From: a virus
Reading direction: 5' to 3' (one strand)
Virus record (IMG/VR): IMGVR_UViG_3300037247_000455
Span: 1 to 21,269 of that record
Length of the DNA stretch: 21,269 bases
Shown one piece after another: positions 1 through 7,162 of this stretch; position 1 is the stretch's first letter, and the number at the start of each line of letters is the position of its first letter. Both the position numbers and the translations under genes were made by a program. Under the pieces are notes generated by a model. It did not search any database, was not told where the DNA came from, and worked only from the letters and a program-made list of their open reading frames with translations.

Positions 1-1848
1 AGTGCCGACGACATAAAGATCACCACGTTTGTCCCAACACCAAGCATCGGCAGCTAAGAATCCTGCCGAATCATCAAGGATCAACAAACCTCCACCAGCA
101 GCAGGATCACCATGCAAATACCAAATTGAATTAGTACAACCAAAAATAACTTTGTCCCTGCTGTACGGCACTGCATCAATGATCGGTTCCCCAGTCTGTC
201 CTGCATCTGCATTATCACTTGCCACAGGTGATTGTGCATCTAATGATATGTAGTTCCAGTCCCAGGGGTTTGCTTGCCTACCAAGATACCAATACTGCGG
301 GTAATCTTTGTCAGCAGTTAAGAGTGGCCTGCCATTCCAAGCCCTACCAATGTTAGCCTGTGTCGGCATTGTTCCAAAGACTGCACTATTGCCATACACT
401 GTCCAGTCATACCAATGCGGCGGTGACACCTGTGCAGTCCCAGTAAACGATATAGCATTGCCATCATCGTCAGTGCCCGTAACTGTTTCAGCCTCAAACG
501 TAGCAGTAGTTCTAAGTTTACCATAAATTGTGACAGCGCTGCTTAACGCCGTCACATAATCCACAACCATTTCAGCACCAGAAGTCCCACCTGTTAATAC
601 TGTTTCAAAATCAGGTGGGTGTGAACCAACATTAGTTGTAGTTATTTTTACATTAACAAAGTCTACTATTTTAAGGTTAGTGCCATTAGCGATAAAACAT
701 TTACCCAGCAACTCAAACATTTGGATAGGCTTGCTTGTGTCAATGTCACCGACAGAAGTATCAAGGCGCACTAACGATTCTGCTGAACCATACCATATTT
801 CATTCCCAACAGCTTCTACAATCCGAGTAACTACTTTTTGATCTGAAAGTGGGGACTGGAAATTTGCACCGTAGTTGCGATACATATAGTCATTGCCTTC
901 AGTGGTCCAATTTGATCCAGTATCTGTACTGAAGGCACCAACTATGTCTGAACGCACAGAAGCGTTTTTAACCCACCTAAGTTTTTCTCCAGAAGCTATA
1001 TCATCAGCATGAAGAACTATAGCATATTTTGTACTTGTTGTCACATCAAGTGGGGTTGAAAGCGAAATTTCAGTCCACACAGCCGCACTACCAGTAGTAG
1101 GAAGTGCATTAGCAAGTGTAGCGGAAAGTGTTCCAGTAGCCAGGGCAGAACCAGTTGGTTTGTGGTTTGCATCTGCCGCATATATGTCCAAAGTAACAGC
1201 ATTTATATCACCAGCACTTTTATATATTGGCACTGCCACACTGTATAAAGTGTAATTCTCACTTGGTATAAAAGAATTAGATGACCACTCATCATCGTCT
1301 ATGGCTGTTCCTGATACAACAGCCCCCTGATGATTATCGTGTAGCCGCCGCCCATCACGCTCTGCAAACATATAATCTTTGGCAGTATCTTCTGTCCAAT
1401 CAGTTCCACTATTTGAAGAATAAAACCTCGAACCACCAGCATATGTGGGGGATGATCCATCGCGCCGCCACCCCCATCTATTGCTTGCGTCTCCAGCATC
1501 TGAGACCGCACGTATTACAACAGCATAAACAGTACCAGCAGTAAGCACATAACCACCATCAAAATCAACCTCAATCCACTCCCCTACTGTAACTCCGCTG
1601 CCCCCATATTCAGGAGCAGTTACCATAGTAGACATTATTAAATCTGTACCATCGGGTTTACCATTACTGTCTACTGCCTGTATAGCAATTTCAAGGTCAA
1701 TATCACTGGCTCCACTCTCACCAATTTTCAACAGTATTGCCATTATTCTATGCGTGGTAGCTATAGTAAAAGTTTGTGCTTCATAATTAGCACCATAGAT
1801 TTCATTATATCCATCATCGCCAGTAATGTAGTTTTGTCTTGTAGCCAT
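1..1848 (-). CDS. Phage tail protein, beta-propeller type with duplicated N-terminal beta domains (partial, 3' end off window)
   Basis: One frame is open from the ATG at 1848 to the window edge, giving 616 residues with no stop. The start overlaps the previous stop (TAATG) and has an AAAGGA site upstream. Residues about 22-162 and 190-325 are two copies of a beta domain. Both run from an aromatic FTI/YTL strand through a KxxG-type turn and an 'NGKPDG'/'NHKPTG' loop to 'YAVVI'/'YAIVL', and close with 'WTEDTAKDYMF'/'WTTEGNDYMY'. After about residue 335 come short W/Y-rich beta repeats (VGNEIWYGS, VIFGCTNSIWYLHGDP), which look like the blades of propeller-type phage tail proteins. The two small coupled genes just upstream are probably part of the same assembly. 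It is probably a tail or tail-tip component. An exact role (tubular protein B-like or receptor binding) cannot be assigned. Confidence 0.75.
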   Translation of the reverse strand, partial: MATRQNYITGDDGYNEIYGANYEAQTFTIATTHRIMAILLKIGESGASDIDLEIAIQAVDSNGKPDGTDLIMSTMVTAPEYGGSGVTVGEWIEVDFDGGYVLTAGTVYAVVIRAVSDAGDASNRWGWRRDGSSPTYAGGSRFYSSNSGTDWTEDTAKDYMFAERDGRRLHDNHQGAVVSGTAIDDDEWSSNSFIPSENYTLYSVAVPIYKSAGDINAVTLDIYAADANHKPTGSALATGTLSATLANALPTTGSAAVWTEISLSTPLDVTTSTKYAIVLHADDIASGEKLRWVKNASVRSDIVGAFSTDTGSNWTTEGNDYMYRNYGANFQSPLSDQKVVTRIVEAVGNEIWYGSAESLVRLDTSVGDIDTSKPIQMFELLGKCFIANGTNLKIVDFVNVKITTTNVGSHPPDFETVLTGGTSGAEMVVDYVTALSSAVTIYGKLRTTATFEAETVTGTDDDGNAISFTGTAQVSPPHWYDWTVYGNSAVFGTMPTQANIGRAWNGRPLLTADKDYPQYWYLGRQANPWDWNYISLDAQSPVASDNADAGQTGEPIIDAVPYSRDKVIFGCTNSIWYLHGDPAAGGGLLILDDSAGFLAADAWCWDKRGDLYVVGT

Positions 1849-2054
1849 TATGAATGTTCCTTTCGCAACAAACTTAATAGTTCTTTACGCCCAAAACCAC
1901 CACGTTCTGCAAGTCTTTCAAGACTCTGTTGACTATCATATAATTGAAAATAATGCTCGTATGCAATCTCTGCCAACCACCAAGGAATTTCAGTAGCAGG
2001 TAATCTTGACCTGCCATTTATTTCAACTTGAATTGGGAATCTTTCTTTAATCAT
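1848..2054 (-). CDS. Small conserved phage protein (68 aa), translationally coupled to tail gene
   Basis: The ORF encodes 68 residues. Its ATG shares one base with the upstream stop (TAATG), and its own stop shares one base with the ATG of the tail gene, so the three genes are probably translated together. The ribosome site is weak (GGTGAG), which also suggests coupling. The protein is basic and helical, with 'IPWWLAEIAYEHY', then 'QSLERLAERGGFG' and 'KELLSLLR'. I recall this pattern (W-L-A-E...Y, QSLERL, RGGFG, E-L-LLR) from small phage proteins near tail genes, but no function is known to me. It has no signal peptide, membrane segment or metal site. Confidence 0.72.
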   Translation of the reverse strand: MIKERFPIQVEINGRSRLPATEIPWWLAEIAYEHYFQLYDSQQSLERLAERGGFGRKELLSLLRKEHS

Positions 2055-2272
2055 TAGTTGCTCACCGTCGTAACTGTTGTAATTGCCGCAACCGGCACAG
2101 TAGCATTAGCCCCCTGCTGTGAATATTTTTTTGCTAATCCATCCCGCTGTCCACCGGCAAGCCTGCCGTCAAAATAAGGGCGCACGTTGTTCAAATCTCT
2201 GGACGTACCTGGCGGCTGTTGTCCGGCACGTAAGCCTTTGTGCAAGCCTTTATATGGGAACGCAAGTTTCAT
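2054..2272 (-). CDS. 72-aa protein resembling the N-terminus of propeller tail proteins
   Basis: The ORF encodes 72 residues from the ATG at 2272, with AAAGGT about 6 bases upstream. The centre reads 'NNVRPYFDGRLAGGQRDGLAKKY'-like (residues about 28-51): N-V-R-P, an aromatic-D-G-R pair, then G-G-Q-R-x-G-L-x-K-Y. In many phage propeller tail proteins a similar N-V-R-x-Y-D...R-x-R-G-G-x-R-P-G-L-x-K-Y motif begins one long polypeptide (recalled, not searched). Here it is a separate gene ending after a short V/T-rich tail, one base into the next ATG. It may be a detached N-terminal piece of the tail protein encoded two genes downstream. Confidence 0.7.
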   Translation of the reverse strand: MKLAFPYKGLHKGLRAGQQPPGTSRDLNNVRPYFDGRLAGGQRDGLAKKYSQQGANATVPVAAITTVTTVSN

Positions 2273-2290
2273 AATTTACCTTTATAATAC

Positions 2291-2317
2291 CAGGGCCAGG
2301 ACCATTCCTGACCCCTG
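2291..2317 (-). other. Intergenic RNA hairpin upstream of the 72-aa gene
   Basis: On the transcribed (minus) strand the arms are CAGGGGTCAGGA and TCCTGGCCCTG, with one bulged G, one G-T pair and a 4-base loop. No U-run follows, so it does not look like an intrinsic terminator. It is more likely a processing or stability element in the late transcript. Confidence 0.5.
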
Positions 2318-2366
2318 ATCGAGAAAAATGTGGAGGATTAATTTATAAACATTTTGAACACTGCGC

Positions 2367-3671
2367 TTATGCGTTACGCACACCAACTTGTGCAAGCCGC
2401 ACCCAATCAATGCTTAGTTCTGCATCGGCTGAAGTCTGTTCAACTTTTGCCACAAAACTCAAACACATAAGGGCGTTTGGTATGCTTGCAGTAGTCGTGT
2501 TCGTGTGTACTAATTTACCATCCTGATAAAATTTAACACTTGTAAGTCCATCAATAACGATGCCTAACTTTGTCCAAGTGTCGTCAGCAACAGAAGCCTT
2601 ATCTGCACCTTCATTTTCAGCATCACCACGCGAAATGATAGTAGAAAGTTTATCATCGGCAGGACTTCCACCACTATCGCGAAAGAAAGCTGCCTTGTCA
2701 ACTACGTCATCGACAACACCAGCAGCTATGAGCGTGGTATCAACAGCAGCAAGACCAATGTAGTATTGGTCGTCACCAGTGTCTTTCATCTTTACTCTGG
2801 CTTCAAAATAAATTTTCGCGCCGGCAGCAGGAACCACAGCACAGTTTACTAACTGAGCTTCAACACCATCATCAGCAGTGGCATTGCCGGCAGAATCCAC
2901 AAGCATTCCGCCACCAGCTATACTCAAACGGTGAACACCGCCCTCAGTAACCGCTGTCAGTGTCCAATCGGCAGTAGTGATTGTAGTTGAACTACCAACA
3001 TTGGCGTTCGGAATTCTATCCATGAAATCATTTTCATATAGGAATCCGCCACCCAAGTTTCGCAGTGCATTAAGATCAACACCGGCCCAAATTGCTTGAC
3101 TCGGACTATCTTGTGTATCAATAAGAGTGCTTTCACTCATCCCAGCAGTAAGAACGCGCTCAAACCTACAACCAACAATATCGTTGCCGGTGTTTACATA
3201 CAATACATTCCCTGATGTTTGCTTAAAGACTATAAAAGCATCTCCAGAAACCGGAACCTTAGCAGCAGCAACAGCAGTGCCATTAAAATCTACCCAGTCA
3301 TCTACAGTAATGTCACCAGTTGATTGTACATAATCTTCAATTAAACCATACATTTGCTTATCAGTGTCAACTACATAATTGCCAATCAATTCATCGTTTG
3401 AATCAAAGGTCGTTGTTAGTGTGGCATCAATAAGGCTTGTAGCGTCACCACTATCAACAGTTCCAGTTGCAACCACCTCACCGTCTATATGACGGAAAAT
3501 ACAACCTGGAGCAAAAGCTGGGTCTTTAGTGTTGTTGGCCGGGACAGTAAGTCCCATAGCATCAGTAACGCCATCAACTGCTTTATATAACCGAGTAACC
3601 GCTACTTTGGCTACTCGATCACCTATCATATTATCTAAGTGATAACCAATATTTGACCTATTAGCAGGCAT
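2367..3671 (-). CDS. Virion protein: head-fibre-like domain split by an inserted beta module, plus LamG-like domain
   Basis: This 434-residue protein has a clear AGGAG before its ATG. Residues about 36-64 and 155-172 together make one small domain: 'FAPGCIFRHIDG' ... 'VLYVNTGN' ... 'CRFERV'. This matches the pattern PGCIF-x-DG-x-LYVN-x-G-x-C-x-F that I know from phage head-fibre or decoration proteins. It is interrupted at the hairpin turn by a T/D-rich module (residues about 66-150) that also occurs twice in the adaptor at 4819-6108. After 'SPSQAIW', residues about 212-427 form a LamG/concanavalin-like beta-sandwich with 'IYFEARVKM', 'YYIGLAAV', 'WTKLGIVIDG', 'VKFYQDGKLV' and a final 'IDWVRL'. 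It is paralogous to 3725-4771 and 6226-7065. It is probably a capsid decoration or fibre protein that may bind glycans. That role is inferred. Confidence 0.8.
   Translation of the reverse strand: MPANRSNIGYHLDNMIGDRVAKVAVTRLYKAVDGVTDAMGLTVPANNTKDPAFAPGCIFRHIDGEVVATGTVDSGDATSLIDATLTTTFDSNDELIGNYVVDTDKQMYGLIEDYVQSTGDITVDDWVDFNGTAVAAAKVPVSGDAFIVFKQTSGNVLYVNTGNDIVGCRFERVLTAGMSESTLIDTQDSPSQAIWAGVDLNALRNLGGGFLYENDFMDRIPNANVGSSTTITTADWTLTAVTEGGVHRLSIAGGGMLVDSAGNATADDGVEAQLVNCAVVPAAGAKIYFEARVKMKDTGDDQYYIGLAAVDTTLIAAGVVDDVVDKAAFFRDSGGSPADDKLSTIISRGDAENEGADKASVADDTWTKLGIVIDGLTSVKFYQDGKLVHTNTTTASIPNALMCLSFVAKVEQTSADAELSIDWVRLAQVGVRNA
3222..3476 (-). repeat. Inserted beta module, copy 1 (protein-level repeat)
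   Basis: This encodes residues about 66-150 of the 2367-3671 protein. Its landmarks are 'ATGTVDSGDATSLIDATL', an aromatic/D stretch, 'NYVVDT', 'GLIEDY', 'ITVDDWVDF' and a closing 'SGDAFIV'. They recur in the same order in copies 2 and 3 at 5626-5874 and 5083-5334. It sits between 'CIFRHIDG' and 'VLYVNTG', a strand pair that is contiguous in the paralogue at 3725-4771. Confidence 0.7.
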
Positions 3672-3692
3672 TTGTTTTCTCCTGTTCTTTTA

Positions 3693-3709
3693 CGGGTAAA
3701 ACTACCCCG
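3693..3709 (-). other. Intergenic RNA hairpin
   Basis: CGGGTA and TACCCCG pair around an AAAC loop (one bulged C), about 20 bases upstream of the start at 3671. No U-run follows on the transcribed strand. Confidence 0.4.
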
Positions 3710-3724
3710 CTTATTAAATTAATA

Positions 3725-4771
3725 TTAATATTCTACTGAAAGGCTCCACCAATCTATTGAACCTTTGTGTTCAGTAGTGGTAGCACCGTTCTTTAACATA
3801 AAGTAAATACCTAATTCTTCACCAAGCGGCATATCACTTGCAGCTAACAGTACGCCGTCAGCAGTCTGTGCTACACCATCTATGTAAGGCAGTACAGTCG
3901 TCCCATCACAATAAAAACCAACCTTGTTCCACGCTGATGCAGTTGGCACAACAATACCTGCTTTCTTTACAACAGCTTCACCTGTACCGTCACCGTGAAC
4001 AAAATCAATTGCATTGCCATCAGCTTGATCGGAATGAAAACCGAGCCAGTCTTTGCCAGTAACAAGATCGCCAGAGTCAACATCAAGTGAATTTACTGCG
4101 GCAAGCCCTTCCTCTGCCAGGCCAATAAACATAGCAAGGGTGTTATCAGATACAGTATCTCGCCTCACACGAGCTTCAAACCAGAATTTCTTACCTACTG
4201 TTGGCACTATTACACCGCCATCGTGCCCATAAGCTACTATAGAGTCGGCGTTATCATCATTATTACCTTCAGCCCTAAGTACACCGTGTACATCATCGTC
4301 CACTGCTTCATGTGTACAACCAGTAGCTTCAAAAAACGTCAAACCTTTCATACGGTTTGTACCGCCAGCGATGCCATAAATATCACCCTTAAAATCCTCA
4401 AAGTAATGCGAACCCAACTGAGGATTAAGCATGTATTCAAGTTGTGGACAATTAGCCCAAAGTAAAGGACTTGGACCACGACCAGCAGCAGTGCCCTGGT
4501 TCTGTACATCACTTAGAATTGCGGCAGACAAACGTGATGGGATAAGAAGCTCATCAAAGTTAGCTGACGTGTTAGAACCAGCATTTTCATAAACCCTACC
4601 ATTAGTAGTGTCAATAAATATTCCACCTCTTGCATAACCAGCAATCCCATCAGGCGGGATAGCTGTACCAAAGGCTTTAAGCTTTCCACTACCACTGTTG
4701 ATTATTGTCCTTGCACTTCCAGACGCCGGAAAAACCGCGTCTCTTATGTCACTCCATCGAAATCTACTCAT
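3725..4771 (-). CDS. Virion protein: head-fibre-like N-domain plus LamG-like domain
   Basis: The ORF encodes 348 residues, and GGGAAG precedes the ATG. Residues about 38-75 carry 'DGIAGYARGGIFIDTTNG' followed directly by 'VYENAGSNTSANFDEL'. This is the uninterrupted form of the small domain that is split in the neighbour at 2367-3671. After 'GPSPLLW' and 'SHYFEDF', residues about 122-345 form a LamG-like sandwich: 'FWFEARVRRDTVSDN', 'MFIGLAEEGL', 'DWLGFHSDQ', 'WNKVGFYCDG', 'VLPYIDGVAQ' and a C-terminal 'GSIDWWSL'. The gene lies between the adaptor and its longer paralogue in the late operon. It is probably an outer capsid (decoration/head-fibre) protein. No enzymatic motif is visible. Confidence 0.78.
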   Translation of the reverse strand: MSRFRWSDIRDAVFPASGSARTIINSGSGKLKAFGTAIPPDGIAGYARGGIFIDTTNGRVYENAGSNTSANFDELLIPSRLSAAILSDVQNQGTAAGRGPSPLLWANCPQLEYMLNPQLGSHYFEDFKGDIYGIAGGTNRMKGLTFFEATGCTHEAVDDDVHGVLRAEGNNDDNADSIVAYGHDGGVIVPTVGKKFWFEARVRRDTVSDNTLAMFIGLAEEGLAAVNSLDVDSGDLVTGKDWLGFHSDQADGNAIDFVHGDGTGEAVVKKAGIVVPTASAWNKVGFYCDGTTVLPYIDGVAQTADGVLLAASDMPLGEELGIYFMLKNGATTTEHKGSIDWWSLSVEY

Positions 4772-4786
4772 TTTTCTTCCCTTTCC

Positions 4787-4803
4787 CTTGAGTAAAACTC
4801 AAG
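4787..4803 (-). other. Intergenic RNA hairpin
   Basis: CTTGAGT and ACTCAAG are perfect 7-base arms around a 3-base loop. They sit just upstream of the GGGAAAGGGAAG ribosome-site region of the 3725-4771 gene. No U-run follows, so termination is unlikely. Confidence 0.5.
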
Positions 4804-4818
4804 TAGTATAAAGAAAAT

Positions 4819-6108
4819 TTAACTATATGTTACATCCAGCCAACTACGATGTTGACGTGGTTGATGTGTCCCACCATAACCTCTTGGTGATCCTGATTTC
4901 ATTCGTCCAACTGTTCTTGGCCTCATCCGCCCATCAAGTGCGTGTGCCTCCGGCAAGTCCATTTTCATATACTTGCCCATAGCGTCAAATTCTAATGGTC
5001 CAAACTCTTCAGCAGCTTCAACCATAATAGCCGAACGAATAGCTATATCAAACATTTGTCCAACGGGGTGCCTTAATCCATCAGTAACAAAATAACTTGT
5101 ACTTGATGCTGGATCAACAGCAGCCGCTGTGCTCTTGTCTGAATCTGAGAGCCAATCAGCCACAGTAAATGTACAGGTTGTACCGGTGAAGTCTGTCACT
5201 ACAGCGTATCCATTTTTACCAGTGCCATCTTGTGTGGATATAAACCACCCATTAAAATAGTCATCTGGATAAACATTGGCAAAACTTGAATCAACAAGCG
5301 TAGTGCCTGACCCGTCTGATGCAGTACCAGCTAATGCTTTGAGTTTATCAAACCCAATGCGATATGGAAACTGAACTGTCTTTGCTGCCGTTGGTGAGGG
5401 ATTAACTATAAGCTCCCACTTCCTGTTTAACACTGATCGAATAGCAGCCCTGTTTGGGTTGCCAAGTGTTGTGCTAACTGCATTACCATGCCTTATAGCT
5501 GTTTCATGTATCCATTGAATGTGCCCAACGTTTGATTGCTTGGCATATTCAATTTCACCAGCAATCTCACCAAAATTATCAGGCAAAAAATAGCGATGTT
5601 TTTCGCCATTTACAGTTGCTACATCAGTAACTGAAAAAGCATCATTGGCAGAAGGTGTCAAAGAAGAAGCATTACCACAGTAATCCAGCCACGCTGCAAC
5701 AGTGATAGTGCCACCAGACGCAGTATAATCAGTAATCAATGCCTGGATTTGCTGTGTAGTATCGTACACATAATAACTGTTTAAGTCATCATCGGTGTCA
5801 TACGTAGTTTCCAGTGTCGCGTCAACTAAAGTAGTGGCACCACCTGAATCAACTGTACCTGTGGCCTCAACTATGCCAAAGGTTATGCTTGCTAACTGTT
5901 CCTGCCACTTCCAGCCATCGGCAGGCGCGTCGTGAATAAACTTCTTAATACCGTCATTGACTACACCTAAACACCGTTCAAAATCGTGGTAATGAACCGG
6001 AATCATAGCACGTTGTTGGCCGTCAGAACCATAGTAAGCTATCTTAGCGGCTTTAGCGACTAACAACACTAAGTCATAGACACTGTATGCCGAAGTAGGT
6101 TCTGCCAT
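4819..6108 (-). CDS. Head-tail adaptor/connector protein with two inserted beta modules
   Basis: The ORF encodes 429 residues. TTTGGAG precedes the ATG at 6108. The scaffold of the protein is helical at both ends: 'YDLVLLVAKAAKI', 'FERCLGVVNDGIKKFIHD', and 'GQMFDIAIRSAIMVEAAEEFG'. A core of 'YFLPDNFGEIAGEIEY', 'AAIRSVLNRKWELIVNPSP' and 'VQFPYRIGFDKL' recalls the head-tail adaptor proteins of short-tailed phages (LPDDFGG, RWELxxxPxP and YRY motifs, from memory). Two T/D-rich modules (residues about 79-161 and 259-342) interrupt this core: one just before the LPDNF strand, one after the FDKL strand. Both match the module in the 2367-3671 protein. The insertions explain why it is much longer than the roughly 200-250 residues I expect for the family. 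It probably sits under the portal; the modules would face outward. The C-terminus is basic and Gly/Arg-rich. Confidence 0.7.
   Translation of the reverse strand: MAEPTSAYSVYDLVLLVAKAAKIAYYGSDGQQRAMIPVHYHDFERCLGVVNDGIKKFIHDAPADGWKWQEQLASITFGIVEATGTVDSGGATTLVDATLETTYDTDDDLNSYYVYDTTQQIQALITDYTASGGTITVAAWLDYCGNASSLTPSANDAFSVTDVATVNGEKHRYFLPDNFGEIAGEIEYAKQSNVGHIQWIHETAIRHGNAVSTTLGNPNRAAIRSVLNRKWELIVNPSPTAAKTVQFPYRIGFDKLKALAGTASDGSGTTLVDSSFANVYPDDYFNGWFISTQDGTGKNGYAVVTDFTGTTCTFTVADWLSDSDKSTAAAVDPASSTSYFVTDGLRHPVGQMFDIAIRSAIMVEAAEEFGPLEFDAMGKYMKMDLPEAHALDGRMRPRTVGRMKSGSPRGYGGTHQPRQHRSWLDVTYS
5083..5334 (-). repeat. Inserted beta module, copy 3 (protein-level repeat)
   Basis: This encodes residues about 259-342 of the adaptor. 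Landmarks are 'LAGTASDGSGTTLVDSSF', 'DDYFNGWFIST', 'YAVVTDF', 'CTFTVADWL' and 'SSTSYFVT'. It lies between 'GFDKLK' and 'GLRHPVGQMFDIA', which I expect to be adjacent in shorter adaptors. Confidence 0.65.
5626..5874 (-). repeat. Inserted beta module, copy 2 (protein-level repeat)
   Basis: This encodes residues about 79-161 of the adaptor. Landmarks are 'EATGTVDSGGATTLVDATL', 'DDDLNSYYVYDT', 'ALITDY', 'TITVAAWLDY' and 'SANDAFSVT'. It is the closest match to copy 1: the opening ATGTVDSGxATxLxDATL is nearly identical between the two proteins. Confidence 0.7.
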
Positions 6109-6135
6109 AATTATTCTCCAAAGAAAAAGTTAATG

Positions 6136-6160
6136 GGGCGGGCAGAATTATGGCCCGTCC
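6136..6160 (-). other. GC-rich intergenic RNA hairpin
   Basis: GGGCGGGC and GCCCGTCC pair over 8 bases (one G-T) around a 9-base loop, in the 160-base gap between the LamG-like gene and the adaptor. On the transcribed strand CCCATTAACTTTTTC follows, so a weak terminator is possible. The adaptor ribosome site starts shortly after. Confidence 0.5.
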
Positions 6161-6225
6161 ACAACCATAATCTATTTACCGGTAGGACTCTTTACTGCGG
6201 CCTCCGCCCCATCACACTGTCTTAG

Positions 6226-7065
6226 TTAAATCCCACTTGCAAACTTTTCTGCTCCGTAACGAATCCAATCAATCTTGAGATCATCGGCAGAACCAGCAAG
6301 AGCTTTTAGGCCCAGAAGAATCGTCAGCGGGGCGTCCAGCTTATTGCCTGTGAGATCATCAATATTCAAAGTCGTGCCAAGTGCAACACCATCCAGATAA
6401 AATGTTACTTTCTTCTTACCATCAAACCGAAGGCCCAGCTTCATATAAACATCGTCATAAGTAGTTGTTGCACCAAAGGTCCGCACTGAAGCCTGAACAA
6501 CAGTTGGGGCACCGCCATCACCTGTTTGATGATAAACAGTGTCCAAATCTTCCTGATTGGTCCCATCACACTTCGTATGAAAACCAATAAAATCATAATC
6601 GTTTATTGTAGACGATCCTGAACTATCATCTGTAATAAACTCAGCCGCAAGAAGTTCGGTAGCACCAAGACCAAAAATGGTTGATACATCCGCAGAAACA
6701 TCGTCCATTTTCAAGCGAGTCTCAAACCAGCAACGTCTGCCACTATTCAGCTTGATAAGCTCATCCTGGAGAATGTTACACCCGATGATAACCTCATCAT
6801 TTGCACCACCACTACCACTCAGATTTATTACGCCAGCAGCCTCATCAGCCACAACTGCTGTATCAGGATTAGTACCTGTTACCAACCACTGATTACCTCC
6901 ACCCACATTCTGAACATCGTTAGCAGTAAAGTTGCCAATAAAGTCTTCCCAAATATGGACATAACGCCCAGGCTGTGCTAAAACTGCACCGGAAGGAAAA
7001 TCCTTCCAAATGTTTTCACTTGGTTCAGCAGCGTTGCCAGCAACACCATATCTTTCTACACTCAT
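6226..7065 (-). CDS. LamG-like virion protein directly downstream of the major capsid gene
   Basis: The start was set at the ATG at 7065 because AGAGGAG lies 8 bases upstream. The frame is open 11 codons further, but that part overlaps a strong hairpin. The result is 279 residues. After a short N-terminus with 'PSENIW' and 'YVHIWEDFIGNF', the rest is a LamG/concanavalin-like sandwich: 'CWFETRLKMDDVSAD', 'TIFGLGATELLAA', 'DFIGFHTKCDG', 'YMKLGLRFDGKKKVTFYLDG' and a final 'LKIDWIRYG'. It lacks the small PGCIF-like domain of its two paralogues. Its place right after the capsid gene fits a decoration protein. Glycan binding is possible from the fold but not shown. Confidence 0.78.
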   Translation of the reverse strand: MSVERYGVAGNAAEPSENIWKDFPSGAVLAQPGRYVHIWEDFIGNFTANDVQNVGGGNQWLVTGTNPDTAVVADEAAGVINLSGSGGANDEVIIGCNILQDELIKLNSGRRCWFETRLKMDDVSADVSTIFGLGATELLAAEFITDDSSGSSTINDYDFIGFHTKCDGTNQEDLDTVYHQTGDGGAPTVVQASVRTFGATTTYDDVYMKLGLRFDGKKKVTFYLDGVALGTTLNIDDLTGNKLDAPLTILLGLKALAGSADDLKIDWIRYGAEKFASGI

Positions 7066-7080
7066 TTTAATTTCTCCTCT

Positions 7081-7126
7081 GATGTGGGGGTCGCCCACAT
7101 CTGTTACAGTTTTCGGTCGCTGTAAC
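7081..7126 (-). other. Two consecutive intergenic RNA hairpins after the major capsid gene
   Basis: GATGTGGG/CCCACATC (7081-7101, perfect 8-base arms, 5-base loop) and GTTACAG/CTGTAAC (7103-7126, perfect 7-base arms, 10-base loop) lie back to back between the capsid stop and the LamG-like start. Neither is followed by a U-run on the minus strand. They may stabilise or process the abundant capsid mRNA. Confidence 0.55.
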
Positions 7127-7162
7127 TTTCAAGTAAAATTTATTTACAAAACAAATTTGTGA

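Noticed and set aside
4787-4803. Intergenic hairpins as intrinsic terminators
   Set aside because: On the transcribed strand the arms are followed by purine-rich ribosome sites, not T-runs. Only 6136-6160 has a partial T-rich follow-up.
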